Source: Chaetomium olivaceum (taxonomy: Eukaryota > Ascomycota > Sordariomycetes > Sordariales > Chaetomiaceae). Taken from it: a stretch of DNA of 64,000 nucleotides. This document shows, one piece after another, positions 31,345 through 44,336 of this stretch. The stretch is from NCBI GenBank assembly GCA_039881045.1, contig JAYWVB010000025.1, positions 248,001 through 312,000 of the forward strand, given 5' to 3'. Made by a program: the position numbers and the translations under genes. The notes beneath the pieces are model-generated. The model did no database searches, was not told where the DNA came from, and saw only the letters and a list, made by a program, of their open reading frames with translations. Each line of letters begins with the position of its first letter. Within the stretch, counting starts at the first letter, position 1.

Positions 31345-34300
31345 ATGGGAGACCATAGTGCGGTAAGCCTTTTCATTCCTTCTTTTTCTACTGTCTTATC
31401 AGGATTCTAACCCTCTCGCAGGCTGCCGAAGCCGCCCTCGTGCGCGCTGTACGAGCACTCGACCAGGGCGATGTCGAAACAATACCCGACAGACTCGAAA
31501 GGGTTTGGGATATTCTCCAGGATTATCGGGGAGGCAGTTTTCATGCAGCCGAGGAAATGTTACTGCGATGGCTCCTCAAGAATATGACCGGAACTTCTGC
31601 GAATACCGAACGAGTACGACGATACCCTCGGGTTTGGGACATACTGACCGCCATTTTCGCCTTGGTTCCCCTTTTCTCGTTGGCCAAATCACTAGCGGAC
31701 CGGCGCTTTGTTTAGCATTCTACAGCAGACGCTCAAGGATGCTTCAGCACCTCAGCAGGAAGAGATCCCTGGGGATGGGGCTGACTCGGATGTTGATATG
31801 GTTGACGCGCCGGACGCGGAGAACCCGACGAATCCGCGGAAAAGAAAAAGACCCAACCCAGACGGCTTTGATGTCGCGAGCCAAAGGCGAGCGGCCGGCT
31901 GCCTACGGACTGCTGAGGCTTGCTTCGAGGCAATTAGAATCCTCCTTTCTCGATGCGAACTCAAATCTCAAGAAGATGGGCCAGCCACACATCGGATGGG
32001 TGCCGAGCATGTCAAATCGTTGTTCTCGACATCTGCGACCGAGTCTATGGGCATCTTGGCCCCTTGGCTCGCCATTTGTGGTCTTGCCTTGGAAAGATCT
32101 AAGGCCGAGCCTTTGAAGGAGCAATTTTCGTGGCTATCGACCTTCGCCGCCCTCTGGGAGCTTCACCTTCAAGGCGCAACAGATGCGTCTGAGGTCGCGA
32201 CGCATCTCTCGGGGACGGCTACTCGACTTCTAGGCAAGCTAGTCGGTATCCCACAGCAAATATCGCTGGGAATCGAAGTTGCGGTTCAGGGAAGATGGGC
32301 TCGGGACCTACGTCGTTTCTTAGCACGTAACCTAATTCTACCCGCCAGGGCGCTCTTCCTAACCAAGGGGAGCCAAGACATAGTTAAAATCGCCGTTGAC
32401 ATGTCAAGCGCGTCGGCTCAGATAACTTTCCCTGTGTTGTTTGATCTGGTCAGCAAATCCCCACTAGAGATTGGCGGTACGACTTCCAGAAAGGACTACG
32501 AATCATGGGTACAGGCTGTCTTCGACACCATCATGCATGCTGCGAAGAACCTCAGCCGTGAAAACAAGACGGTAGCCGTCAGGACGGCCACCCGGATAGC
32601 AGCAGAGCGAGGTACGGCTTTGTCGGCTGCTAGTCTCCGTGCTGTGTGCAGCGACTATGCTCTCCGGGAAGACGCTTATGACTGGAGCTTGCTCCTCGCC
32701 GTCATCAAGATCAATCCAGACGTCTTCTTAGTCACAGACGAAGGGAAGCAGCTCCTCGAACAGATTCTGGAGAAGACGAAACAGCCCGACTCATTCACGG
32801 ACGATGACTCGAAGAAAGCGGCGAAGTTCATCGTTTTACTCGCCGATGGGTACGCGCAGGCTCGCGATCTGTCGACTTTTGCCCGAGTCTGGCTCAAGCA
32901 TCTTGCCCCTGTCAAGCCGAAAGCTGGTCTGCAGCCACTATGGGCGCAGAAGGAGCTTGCTGATACGGTCGCGAAACTACTTCAGTATTCGCTCAATTCA
33001 ACCCAGCTCGTTGAGACCCTAGAGTGGCTCTCGTCCCAGACAGAGCCAACCGAGAGCATGGCCAGGATACACATCCTTGAAGCCATCGCGGGTGGTATCT
33101 CACAGGAAGAGTTCGTAGATGTTGCAAACATCAAAATCTTTCAGGGCGCTTTCTTGGAGAAACCCTCCAAGAAGGACCTCCCTGCCATCTCGGCATGCCG
33201 GTGGATGGTGGCGTCCAAGGCTATCGCTCGGGGTACCCTTGAGGAGGCTGACCAAATCTGGTCCCAAATCAAGTCGGATATCAAAAGCGCTCTTCGGAAG
33301 TCTCCCTTTGACCGTGTAGATACTTTTTCTGCCTTCAGATGCTGCGTCGCGGCTTGGCTGGCAAACCATCCCGGCGCAGCGCACGAGGATGATGCGGCCT
33401 CGCTGATTTCCTCCTTCGTCAAGAGAATCGAGGAGGGCACCGAGCCCATGGAACTGGACTCTAGCACAGACGAGTCGTCAGTTAACAGAGGGGCATATTT
33501 CTCCTGGGTTCTCTCCGAGGCGCCGCGTGTTTTGAGGTACGACTCGAGTTTTGTTTCACCCCTAATATGGATGCTAACATACACCCTAGCCTACTCACAG
33601 AGAAGAATGGGTGCATTCCGCATGGGATACTGTCGCTGCTTACTGTCTCCGACAGCGACGACACCTCCCGTACCGACTCAGCTATAACAGTATCCCACCT
33701 GTTGCTTGAACGCGAAAGCAACGTGAACAACCAAAAACTCATGGGTAAGTTCTTAAGCAGTATAATCATATGGTATGGTCAGTGGTTGCTAACTTGACTT
33801 AGATTTGTTGATCGACACAATAACTCCGATGGTTGATACCTCAAAGGCAGGCAGGTCTGGACCCTCAACAAAAGTTGCCGTCCAGTTCCTGCTCGGCGTC
33901 CCTATTGAGGTCCTGAGCAGAACTCAGAGAGAGGCCGTGATGAAGGCGCTTGTATCACATTTACCAGGAGACTCAGACAAAGTCGATGCTATTGGGACAG
34001 AGTTCTGGAGGCCGGTCCTCAGTCTCATGATCAAGCTGATGGGCAGACCGACGTTTTATGAGGTATGCTCAAATTCCATTAGCTATTTGATCAAGTTTAA
34101 CCTGGCCACAGGGCATGAGTTTTTCGCACCTGGAATCCATCGGACGCTGTCTTTTGACAAAACGCTCAAACCGGCGGTCTAGGGGCGCACTCCCCAAAGA
34201 TGATACCCCGCGGGATCGGGAAAATCTTAAGCTCCAGCAGCAGCTGGCCGTGTTGGCTATTCGGTACGTTACTACGGGCTCACATTATCAAGATCTAGCT

Positions 34301-35870
34301 AACAGTCGTAGGCAAATGACAAACGGTAGCCCTGAGGAACGTGAAAAGACCTATCTCAAGGATGCCATCTCGCTTCTACAAAGCCCATGCCAGGATTCAG
34401 GTGCCGCACCACGCCTTGTCTTACTTCAAGCTTTCATAATCAACCGTGCAAGCCTCGCCTATCGTCAAGAAGCTTGAGGAGGACGGCTTAGACCTTGGCG
34501 GCCTCAAAGACCAGCTCCTTCAGGTTGCATCGCCAGCTGTTACGGCTGAGAAGCGCACAGGAAAGGGATTGCTGGCACTCCTCATCGCCCTGGAAGCACT
34601 GAACGAGCTCGACCGTCAGGCTGTGAAGCAGGCGCTTTCTAGCACAATCCCCTCGCTGATCGAAGCTAGTGACTCGCTCCTCGAGAATGGACTACAGGTT
34701 GGCTGGGAAGTGCGCATGTTCGTGTCGAATCACTTCCCTGAGGCGCTCGGATCGCCGTTGAAAATTAAAATGTCCGTGGCATCACCACCATCCCAAGAGG
34801 AGGACGTCGAGGGCGCGAAGGGCAACGAGTCCGCTGCGGCTCTCGGGAAGAGATCTCTACTGGGATATGCCGATGCTGTGGTTCAGTCTGCTGATGAGGA
34901 CACGAAACTTGGGTATCTCAAAGAGCTGCTCCTCGAAAATGGCGAGACTGAGGATATGCTTGGCCGCCAGTTGGTCATTTACCGTCTAATCCAACACCTC
35001 AAGGGTAAGTTGACCATCCGCGTTTACGGTACCATACTGACCTCTCCAGGCTCCCGGCCCTCAGAGTCCCCAGACCGGTTCGACCTCACCCAAGCCCACA
35101 GCACCCTCTGCAACCATCTCGTGCGGACAACCACCCCTCCACACTTCCTCCTGACCGCCAAATCCATCCATCTCCTCCTCGACCAAACTCCAGCCTGCAT
35201 GACCCAATGGAACATCGAGCTCACCCTCAGCACCGTCTCGACGCTCTCCGCCCATCCCTCCACCCAGGCCCTCATCTCCGACTCGCCCAGCATCTACCCC
35301 TCCCTCTGCCGCCTCGTCGAAATGGTCATCAAGCGCCACCGGAAGCGTCTCGACGGACACTTCCACATCCTAATCACCACCCTACAATCCCTCCTCCACC
35401 TCCTCCTCTCCCGGCCCCAAGACGCTCCCCATCATCATCAACAACAACCAACCGCCACCGCCTCCACCCCTACCACCACCGCCTCCAACACCAAACACTG
35501 GGAAAACCACGCCAAGCTCTTCGCCCGCCTCCTCACCCTCCTCTGCTCCCCCACCGCCGCCTCCGTCTCCCGCAACGGCAGCGGCGGCTCACAGAAGACG
35601 CCCGGGCTCGACTCAGAGCGCGACCGGGCGAAGCGCTACGCGGGGCAGTTCATGCCGCTGGTGCTGATGCAGTACGTGCGGCTGCAGCTGGCGCACGCGG
35701 TGCCGCACGGTGTGCGCGAGGCGCTTGCCCCGGGGGCGTACGCGATTCTGGATATTACGAGTCCCGATGGGTTAAGGGTCATGAATGATGGGATGGATCC
35801 GAGTGGACGGGTGGTGTTTAGGGAGATGTATAAGTTGTATCAGCGGTTTGGGAAGTGGAGTGGTGTTTGA
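31345..35870 (+). CDS. URB2: Nucleolar pre-ribosome-associated protein Urb2/Npa2
   Basis: Large helical-repeat protein (about 1,400 aa) that acts in early 60S pre-ribosome assembly. A tiny first exon (31345-31362, MGDHSA) is followed by a GTAAGC...CTCTCGCAG intron and the exon AAEAALVRAVRALDQG. Further introns are 33537-33589, 33745-33802, 34063-34111, 34264-34311 and 35005-35049; the last is only 45 nt and in frame. There is a basic/acidic segment with NPRKRKRPN. The C-terminal Urb2/Npa2 domain is unmistakable: YAGQFMPLVLMQYVRLQL, VPHGVREALAPGAYAILDIT, then REMYKLYQRFGKWSGV at the end. Two one-base breaks are inferred, one in the TTT at 31711-31713 (joining SLADRRF to SILQQTLKD) and one near 34443. 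I take them as sequence indels. Confidence 0.9.
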
Positions 35871-36073
35871 GTTGAGGGTGGGGTTGGGCTGGCTGGTGTG
35901 TTTGGGGATGTTGGGGGTTGTGTTGCGGTGCTTGGATGGATGGATGGATGTATGTATGGATTATATCTTCTCATATCGATCGAAGGAGTTGTACATATCC
36001 CCCCGCCGTCTAATTCTCTTTTTCTTTTTCTTTCCCCGTACGGGTTTATTTCTTTTTACCCGGCCCCGTCTCG

Positions 36074-37473
36074 TTACCTCTCCCTGCCCTCCGTAATCCT
36101 CTGCCACCGCTGCGCAAACTCCCTAATCCCGCCCTGCCCGGCCAAACTAGCATCCACCACATCCTTGGGCAACTTGTGCGCCGAGTACTGCGGCGAGCTG
36201 AAATTGTACGCCGCCGGATCGTCGTGCTCCACCAGCCTGACCTCTGGCTCCTCCTCTGTGTTCTCCTCCTCTTCCTCATCCGTCGCCAAACTCTCCTCCT
36301 CCTCCTCCTCCTCTTCTTCCTCCTCTTGCAACCCCTCCACCGACCCTAGCAGTGGCCGCGCCACCTCCCTTCCCAACAACTCCCCCCAATCAAAAAGCAG
36401 CGTATCCGTCCGCGGCGCCCACGGATTAACATCAATCAAGCGCGCCCGACCGAGCACCTTCCTCTCTCCCCACGCCCGTTGTCCATCATCGTCACTAGTA
36501 TCATCATAATCCGCCTCGGGAATGTACACGTCAAAAACGAAGTTGCCGTCGGGAAGGTGAAGCGCATCTTGCGGAAGAGCTCCTGGGCGCGCTGGGCAAT
36601 CTGCGGGCGCAGCGCGTCCAGGAAGGCGTAGTAGTTCAGGTCGCGCTGGCTGATGGCGATGAGGGTGCGGGACTTGACGAAGCAGCGGAATTCGAGGGAG
36701 GGGAGCGGGTTGAAGAAGGTGCGGAGGACGAGGACGGGTTTGAAATCGGGGTTGTGGTTGGGGTTGGGGTTGGGGTTGGTGGTGTTGTTTGTGGTGGTAG
36801 TGGTTGTGGAGGGGGTGGGTGCTGGGATGGTGTCGTCAAAGGCGTGGTCGAGGTCATGCGAGATAAAGGAGGAGGACTTTAGGAGGATGTAGACGTCGTT
36901 GGCCGAGGTGCATTTCATGGTGTTGGGGTGGCGCGAGATCCAGGTGGCGTCCTTTGGGGAGGACCAGTTGAGTTTGGGAGCCACGGCGCCGCCGAGGGCG
37001 TTGATGGCGGAGGTTATCTCGGCATGGAGAGCGGGGAAGCGGACGTCTGGGGGTTGACGCGCTGGCTGGTGTTCCTCGGTCTCTGGGTCGGAATCAGAGA
37101 CGTCGTTCTCGTCGCGGGGTGGTGCTGGGTGCGAGGAGGTGGGAAAGGAGGGCTCCCAGTCATCGTCGTCGTTGTCGGATGTTGCTGTGTCATTGTCGTC
37201 GTTCTTGTTGTTGCCCTCATCCGCGAGGATGATGCCGTCCTCGTGTAGCCAAGCGGTGAAATCGGGGGTCAAGGGGATGATGCGGGAGCGGATGCAGGAG
37301 GTGCGGTATCTGAGCCATTAGCATATGATGCCAGCAGCCCTGAGCTAGAGCATTGCTCACTTGGGGAACCAGTAGTCGTAGGAACAATGGAGGATGTGGT
37401 CCCTTGCGACAGGTGGGAATGGTAGCTCCCCTTCTGCGACCCCAAGGGATGCCGATGATTCGATGGCGGGCAT
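36074..37473 (-). CDS. CDC123: Cdc123/D123-family eIF2 assembly factor
   Basis: ATP-grasp-like chaperone that joins eIF2 gamma to alpha in the cytosol. Exon 1 (37473-37361) encodes [20 protein letters not shown] and ends HCSYDYWFP. Exon 2 (37309-36074) begins [21 protein letters not shown]123 motifs visible are [64 protein letters not shown], then [14 protein letters not shown] and [19 protein letters not shown]. Long acidic insertions (including a Glu run of about 11) and an Asn/Pro/Thr-rich loop are fungal-type embellishments. A one-base break lies in the CCCG context at about 36549-36555 between RFTFP and the [10 protein letters not shown] part. It is divergent to the CWF21 gene. Confidence 0.9.
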
Positions 37474-37886
37474 GGCGCGGGTCTGGAGGTTCTTGATCGG
37501 TATCGGGTTTGTATTGTATGAAGACCAGAATGACTGGCAACTCCAAACAACTGTGATCTCAACTTGATACCAGCTCTAATTATACCCCCTTTCCCCTAGT
37601 CGCAAGTTCAGTTTGGAGGGGGAATGACTCCGAGGGGCAATATGGAATTTGTAGTGGGGTTGAGTCACTGACAGGGGTCCCCGCATTGGAGCAGTCATTT
37701 CTGCCGGCCATTGACTCCCCCAACTCTTCTAAACTCCCACTCAAAACCTTACACCGCCTTTCGCAGCTCTCCCGTCCTTCGAGCATCACCGACCAGCGAC
37801 AACCATCTCAACCTTTCCATCACCCTACTCCCCAGGGGCCACACAATTCGAATCCTACTACACCCCCCCCCCCCCCCAAAACCACC
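37474..37886. other. Divergent upstream region CDC123 / CWF21
   Basis: 413 bp. It includes a long C run (about 37864-37877) just before the CWF21 ATG. No gene is seen. Confidence 0.65.
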
Positions 37887-38520
37887 ATGTCCGACAATGT
37901 CGGCCTCTCCACGCCGCGCGGCTCCGGCACCTCGGGGTACGTGCAGCGCAACCTGGCACACATGAGGCCACGCGACAACGCTGCGCCCTACGCACCACGC
38001 AACGATGTCGACAGTCTACGACACAAGCCGCGCCAACCAGACAAAGGCCTCTTGGAACATGATCGCAAGCGGGAAGTCGAGGTCAAGGTGTTTTGAGCTC
38101 AGGGACAAGCTCGAGGAGGAGAGGAGCGTGCTTCACTTTGCTCTCCCCTCGTTCTATGGGAAACTAACCTATTTCGCTTCGGGGTACAGGGTTGACGAAG
38201 AGGAGATCGATTCGCGCTGTGACGAGCTGCGAAAGAAGCTACTGGCTGAGATGGAAAAGAACCAGGGGAGTGGGAGGGGGGGAGGAGTTGGGCCGAAGCG
38301 GAACTTGAAGATGCATCAGGTGCACGAGCTGGCCGACGCGAAGATTAAGGAGAGCGAGCGACTAAGGCAGGCGCTCAAAATCAGCAAGGACTATGAGGAA
38401 GGGGGGCATTGGAGGAGGCAGGAAGAGAGGCTGAAAAAGGGGCTGGAGCAGGAGGCCGCTGGGGTCACGGATGGGGTCAAGGACGAGGTCAAGAGGGAGA
38501 GGAGTCGGGAGAGGTATTGA
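37887..38520 (+). CDS. CWC21: Cwf21-type pre-mRNA splicing factor (Cwc21/SRm300 N-terminal relative)
   Basis: Spliceosome component of the activated complex that binds Prp8 and Snu114. The N-terminus MSDNVGLSTPRGSGTSGYVQ with RNLAHMRPRD is the hallmark of this family. The cwf21 domain follows: LLEHDRKREVEVKVFELRDK and then VDEEEIDSRCDELRKKLLAE. The C-terminus is charged and ends in RSRER, an RS-like tail. A one-base excess in the TTTT at 38091-38094 must be skipped to join VKVF to ELRDKLEEE. Between EEER and VDEEE lies an intron-like stretch (about 38128-38189) with CTAAC and a TACAG acceptor. Its donor is not clean and the frame happens to stay open through it, so the exact junction is unresolved. 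Confidence 0.85.
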
Positions 38521-40402
38521 TGCTGGGAAGCGATGGCCAAGGATCTGTTAGTTATCGGCGTTCTATATGAGGCACGGTAGGCGTTTGGCGTCTTTGGAGC
38601 GAAGCAAGGGCTTTGGTTTGTCTCGGTTCGCATGGTGGTAAAAGGGCCACCCTCCTCTTGAATATTTTTGCTATCGACAGAGTCAGTTGCCTCAGACTGC
38701 TGCTGTCAACCCACTCTCGGTACCACAGCACTGGTGTATTGTTGGCCAAGCAACCTACCACTTCCGATATCCCCTTTTTCCTCGGCCCCCGCAACGGTTC
38801 ACCGTCCCTCCACGCACCCGATGTTACACAGAGCCGAGTTGGGGGTCGGATTCGTCAACCACCAATCAACCCTTGTCTTCTAGAACGGCACCAGAAGGAT
38901 CGCATCGAGCGACAAGCCAAGAGTTCGCTCGGTTCCCGTAACCTTCAGGGGTCTCACTCACCAACAGCGCCATCTCATCATTTCCATCTCTCTCACCCCA
39001 TCCATCCCGAATTCCCGCCTCGCATCGGCAGATTCTTTGCCACGGGATACGACCAGGACGAAAGACACTTCCTCCCGAGGCCTCCGGAAACCAAAACCTC
39101 TTATCATCAACTCACCCTCACCCCCAGAAGGGCCATACCATACCATACCCTGCCCTGCCCTGCATGAATACACACCGACACACCAACACACAGACACACA
39201 AGACAGGCGGCCCCAGGCCATACCAGGCGCGGCTCATATGCAAGCCCCCCAGCCAGCCAATCCAATCCCAAAGGATCGTGCATCTTGCATATGCCGCACG
39301 GTATGTACCCCTCCGCCGAGTGGGGTTGGGGTGGACGGGACGTGGCACGTCCGAGGCCCTCGGACGGGGGGAAGAAACGCTCGACATTCCATGCATGTAA
39401 ACTGTAACTGCCTGCTGATAGGGGGTTGATGAGGGAGAGATGCGAGTGAGTGTGTACGTATGTAGTTGCATAGTTGCAGGGGGATGCCGATGACTGACCG
39501 CGAGGTGGAGGTCACGAGGGAAGGGGAGAAGTCCAGTGGACGGTCAATCAGCCTGGAGCTGTTGTTGGTATTCGTCGCCAGTCATAACCAGCGTCTCATG
39601 CAGACTGAACTGACCAGGCGAGAGACATCACTGGCTGACAGAAGCGGGATGCGGCCGACCTGCAGCCCCGGCACGCAAAAACCAGCTGGGATAAAAGGGG
39701 GGGCTCGAGTATTAGTTGTTGTAAGGACGGAAAAGAGACAACCTAGTTGGGAAATACTTGTAGACGAGATAGAAGGCTTTCTTTCTTGCGTGAATACTCA
39801 CCCATCCATTCCATTCCATTCATTCATAGCTAAGATACGTCCAAGTAGGTGTAGTGAAGTTAGGTTTTTCCATTCCCCGCCTCATCCGCCCCTTTTAAGC
39901 AACCAGCATCATGAAGAATAGCTCCCAGCCGGATAGATCCAAAAACAAGAACGCCCCCCCGTAAACACCACACCCAGCATGCAAATATTGGATTGTTTCG
40001 AGTGGTTTAGAAACCTTCCATCCCAATTCCAGTTATTTATGGAGTGGTCCCAATCCCAGCCCAACCTCGCCTCCATTCATTCACTTCGTACCATTTGCAT
40101 CTGTTCGTGATGTGCTGTATCGTGTCATGTCATGCCCAGAAAATATGTCCCAGCTCCTTTTCAAGATCGAGATCTCCTCCCTCCCTATCAGTACTGATAT
40201 GTACTGTGGCCGCTGGCCGAAATGGAAATGGAAATGGAAATGCTTGTCTAGCCTTGTGGCCACCAGTATTGCAGTCGTCTGACTGAGCCAGGGATGTGGC
40301 TGATAGCGAACAATTCGTTCACACCCAAGAAGCGTCGAACAAGACATTGTAGTGTTTGTGACGAAGGGTACAAGTAGCGGGACAGCCTTCACCCCGCTTA
40401 GC
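38521..40402. other. Intergenic, convergent, 1.9 kb
   Basis: 3' flanks of CWF21 and the RasGEF gene. It has an ACACA-rich stretch (39165-39205) and CATTC repeats near 39803-39828. Nothing protein-like is seen. Confidence 0.55.
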
Positions 40403-43400
40403 TCAGAGGAAGCCAGATTCGGCCAAGACCCTGCACAAAAAAATCATGTTAACACCACAATCACATGGCATCTCATAAAATAAAAAACTGGGGATAGCAA
40501 AGAATTGCACAAAAAGAGAAGAGCAGTGCTGCCTACCTCACGATCTTCTCGTCTTCTCGCTCCCTTGGCTCGATCTGCAAGCTCTTGTCGTACATCTCAT
40601 GAACGTCGCCAGCAGCTTGCATGTTGCTCAGAATGTAATCCTGCAGCTCCGGCACAGGCTGCAGAGAGTAGGCTACATTCTGGAACTGCTGAATGTCGCG
40701 GATCACCTCGGCTGTCTTTGCCCGTTTGGCAAAGTTGATAAGGTTGGTCTTCTTGATGATGGAGGGGATACCATCCTCAATGAAGGTAAGGTCGGTGAGG
40801 TAGACACCAAAGAAGGGAATGCAAGGCGGAGCGCCGCCGTGCAGAGCTTCCCTGTACTCGCCAAAGTTCTTGGTGCTAGCCATCAGCTTGCGCATCACCT
40901 CCAGGGTGACCTGGACGCGCTGCGGGACTTGATCCCATGTCCGCTTGAGGCGGGCGATGGGGGCGGTGCCCAAGGCCGAGATGATCGAGGTCAATGTCGA
41001 AAAGTTGTTCAGGAGTCGGCATTTCTGTTCCACAGTTAGTTACTTCCGTCAGACAAAGTCAGATACAAAAGAAAAAGGGTGTGTTACATCTGCAACTGCC
41101 ACAAAGTGCTTGATGACGACGACGCGCTTTCTGACGTCAGTCTGTGACAGGATCATTTCGGCCACCCAGTTGGTCATTTGGTTGGAGTGCAGAATGAGCG
41201 CTTTGACGTTCGGTGCGGGCTCTGGCTCCCCTTCCCCAACCTTCTTTTGCCACGTCTTGTTGAGGCATTCGGTCGACTTGATTTTGCTGTAGAGCCGCGA
41301 CTCAATAATGGTGAGTTGGCGCGCAAACTCGGTCACGTCGATGTCGAGGAACTTGAGCTTCTTCATGTTCTTAGGCATGATGGGATGGTGTGTTCTGGTT
41401 AACTGTCTGGACCATGCGACGACCACCAAGGTCTTTTCCACTAAGTCTCTGATCGAGTAGTGACATCAGAGGAGCGGACCCGGGTGTTTCAGCTGTCTTG
41501 ATAGTGTCCTTGGCAAAGTTGAACATGTCTCGGATCAGCTGCTTTGTCTCTTCGTTGAAATCTTCCATCCAGAAAGTGTCGAGCCAACTCTTCATAATGT
41601 TGACAACTCGGAAGCGGATCGGCTTCAACTTCCTGTCCCGCCAGGTGTCGTAATCGGTCTGTGTCAGCCCTTCCGGAGGCTGGGTGCTGAACCTCTTGAC
41701 GAGCATCTCAAACAACTCCCGTGCGTTTGTGAAAGACCGGTATGTGAGCAGGAATGTGTTGTTGAAGTTCGCATCCAGCTTGTCGTGCCTTGTCAACTGC
41801 TCTACCAGAGCAACCAAAGAACCTCCCTTGACGGCCGGAGGTGTGACTTTCAGGTCCCAGGACAAATCACTTTCATGGTCTAGGTTCAAGAACTCGGGAG
41901 TTTCCTCAACTACTGGCGGAGGCACCGGCTCCGGGTCCTCTCCAAGAATCGTTTCATCTTGGAGGGGTCACCCTTCCGATAGTTGTTAGCAGGCAGGGTT
42001 TCGCCTTCCGTGAACGATTGCGACCCCATTGGCAGACCTGGCCTCATCATCCCCCGGGATTCTGTCCGCCGATGCGGCTGTTCGTACGGCATGGTCTCCA
42101 TCCTCCTGAGTGGTTCCCGCTGGATAGCTTCCTCGCGCAGATGCATCTCTTGCTGTTGGAGGACCATCGAGACTTGTTCGGATAGCAGCTGGAGGGAGAA
42201 ACCGATATGCGAAGAGTTGGTCTCGAGAGCCCGGGCACATTGCCTGACATACTCTAGCCTCTCTTCCAGCGCCTGACCCCGGACTTCCGACCATTCATCC
42301 GCCAGCGGCCCAGCAACAGCTTGGCAGCCCAGGAGCAAATCTGAGATATTATCGTACAGGCTTTGCTTGTTGGTGCTGAAATCGGTGAGCTGCGGCGTCT
42401 GGAAGCTGTTGCCGAGCAGGGACAGGTCGATCGACTCGATCATGGCGATCCAGGGCTTGAACATGTCTAACACCTTGCCTCCGGCGATGCAGACATTGTT
42501 GCCGATCATCTCGTGTTTGTAGGGCGTGACCACTTTATCGCTAACAAGGAGGTTCTTTTCTAGCTCGCGAATGCTCGAGACTAGCATCCTCTTAAGTTCG
42601 TCTAGTCTCTCGAGAAGCTTGCCATCGAGAACGGCAGTCGGTTCCACAACGCCCTCCTCGTCTTCGAGGAAATTGGACGTTATGGGGTCCCGCGGGGTCA
42701 ACCCGTTATTCTGCCAACTTCCACCAGCGCTTGATCCAATGACGAAACCAGGGAACAGTCGTGGAATTTCTTCGCCACGCTGTTGCCTTGCGACTTCGAC
42801 GTAGCTGAACACCCCTAGGAGGACGCCGTCGGCTTCTTGCAGACATTTCTGAACTGATTCGGCGTTCGGCCAGTCGGCGGCTGCGATATGCGAGGAGATG
42901 ACGAGCTTGGAGAACTTGGACATCATGTCCCGGAAGTGGGGATACAGGGCCTTGTTGGTCGAGATGATGGACGGTTGTCCGGAGTGATTGTCTGTCGTAC
43001 CTGAGCCGGCGGCGAGAAGAAGGCGCAAGTGGTCAGAAATGTCCTCTGCCCGTGCGACATACTCTGACCGGTTTCCGTTCTCGATGGCTTGGCGATAGCG
43101 ATCGACAGACTTCTTCATGTTCGAAACCAGCCGGCTCCAGGTCAATTGCGGGGTGGTACCGTCATCAAAAAACGAACGCGGAATCGTGGCAGCCGTCGGT
43201 AAGTTGAATGAGGAGCTTGTAAACGCGGTCGAGCCTCCTATTACGGGAGCCTGGAGGTTACCGTTTGCAAGTGTCTCGCCCCGTCCTCGAGTCCCTGGGG
43301 ACTGGCCATTCATCGAGTCCATTGAAGTGGCAGGCGAGATGCCATCCCTGGCACCCAGCCGGCGAGTCTTTGACATGGGGCCACGGGCTGCGTTCATCAG

Positions 43401-44336
43401 AGCCTCACCCTCCAACTCAGATGCCGAGTTCACGTCAGATTCCTCCTCCTCTTCCTGAGTCAAGCCTCTCGCAATCATTTCGGGCGGGGGTCTCGTCCTG
43501 TCCGGCATGCTGACGTTCATGCGGTCCCGGGGGCCCGTTTCGTTCAGCGACGAGGGAGACTCTAGCGGTAGCTCCATGCTGCTTTCGCCGGTCATGGTGT
43601 TGTAGTAGAAAAGTCTACCATCCGGCGTGGCCTGCGGGATCCAGAAGTCGGCTCTGGAACGGTCACCGTCGGTCCCCTCGAGCGGAAGCTCCTCGCCATC
43701 GTCATGGTCTGATATGTCGTCATCGTCGAGCGCTTCTTCATAAGCCTCTTGCTCGTCGTTCTCTTCATCCAGCCGTTCAGTGTCGCCGGCGTCTTCAAGG
43801 TCTGGCATCTCGTCTGGGCTCGTGATGATCTGACAGTAGTTGCTCGGAAACCAACCTCTCACACCATTGATCACTCCGTCCCACCAACCACTTTCCAACC
43901 TGGTAATGACTTGGATGGTGTCTCCTTCGTGAAAGCTCAAGCTGGTTCTGTCATCGGCCTCGTAGTCGTAGAGGGCCCGCACGTACATAGCACCGGGAGG
44001 CGCCGAGCCGACAATGCCGTTCATGACGGAGGAGGTATCTGCTGTAAAGTAGGGCACGTAAGAAGAGCCGTCACGGCCGGCACCACCTGACGCGTCCAGC
44101 GGCGCTGTGGAGTCGGCGGAATCGCTCTGGTGGCGATGCGCCCCAGAGTTCGAGTACGGGGAAGTGGTCGACTTGGTCTGACTCGGAAAGGCCGACACAG
44201 GCGTCCGCGTCATTAGCATGTTGGGATTCGTGTGAAGCCGAGCAGCGGCGACATGGGACGAATGCACGACTCGGTGGTGAGCCGTTTCGTGCAAGTCCGC
44301 CGGTTCTTCGACTGCGATGATCGATGCGATCGACAC
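40403..44336 (-). CDS. CDC25: Cdc25-type Ras guanine-nucleotide exchange factor (SH3 + RasGEF_N + RasGEF); N-terminus incomplete
   Basis: Activates Ras by GDP/GTP exchange at the plasma membrane, upstream of adenylate cyclase and MAP-kinase signalling. Domains in order: SH3 (YVRALYDYEADDRTSLSFHE, then GWWDGVINGVRGWFPSNYC), a WW-like patch (FWIPQATPDGRLFYYN), a long middle region, RasGEF_N (LVALVEQLTRHDKLDANFNN, TFLLTYRSF) and the catalytic RasGEF domain (FLDIDVTEFARQLTIIESRL, VKALILHSNQMTNWV, PCIPFFGVYLTDLTFIEDG). The last intron (40536-40431) restores the family end EKIVR|VLAESGFL, stop at 40403-40405. The open frame starts at 44336 without an ATG. A GTGAGT...GGTTAG intron ending near 44362 suggests at least one more upstream exon, while the internal MLMTRTPVSAF is an alternative start. 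Two single-base breaks, near 41941-41946 and 41382-41387, cancel each other in frame. Confidence 0.9.

Noticed and set aside
15705..41946. Programmed ribosomal frameshifting as explanation of the frame breaks
   Set aside because: There is no common slippery heptamer, the shifts go in both directions, and they occur in unrelated genes. Assembly indels explain them better.
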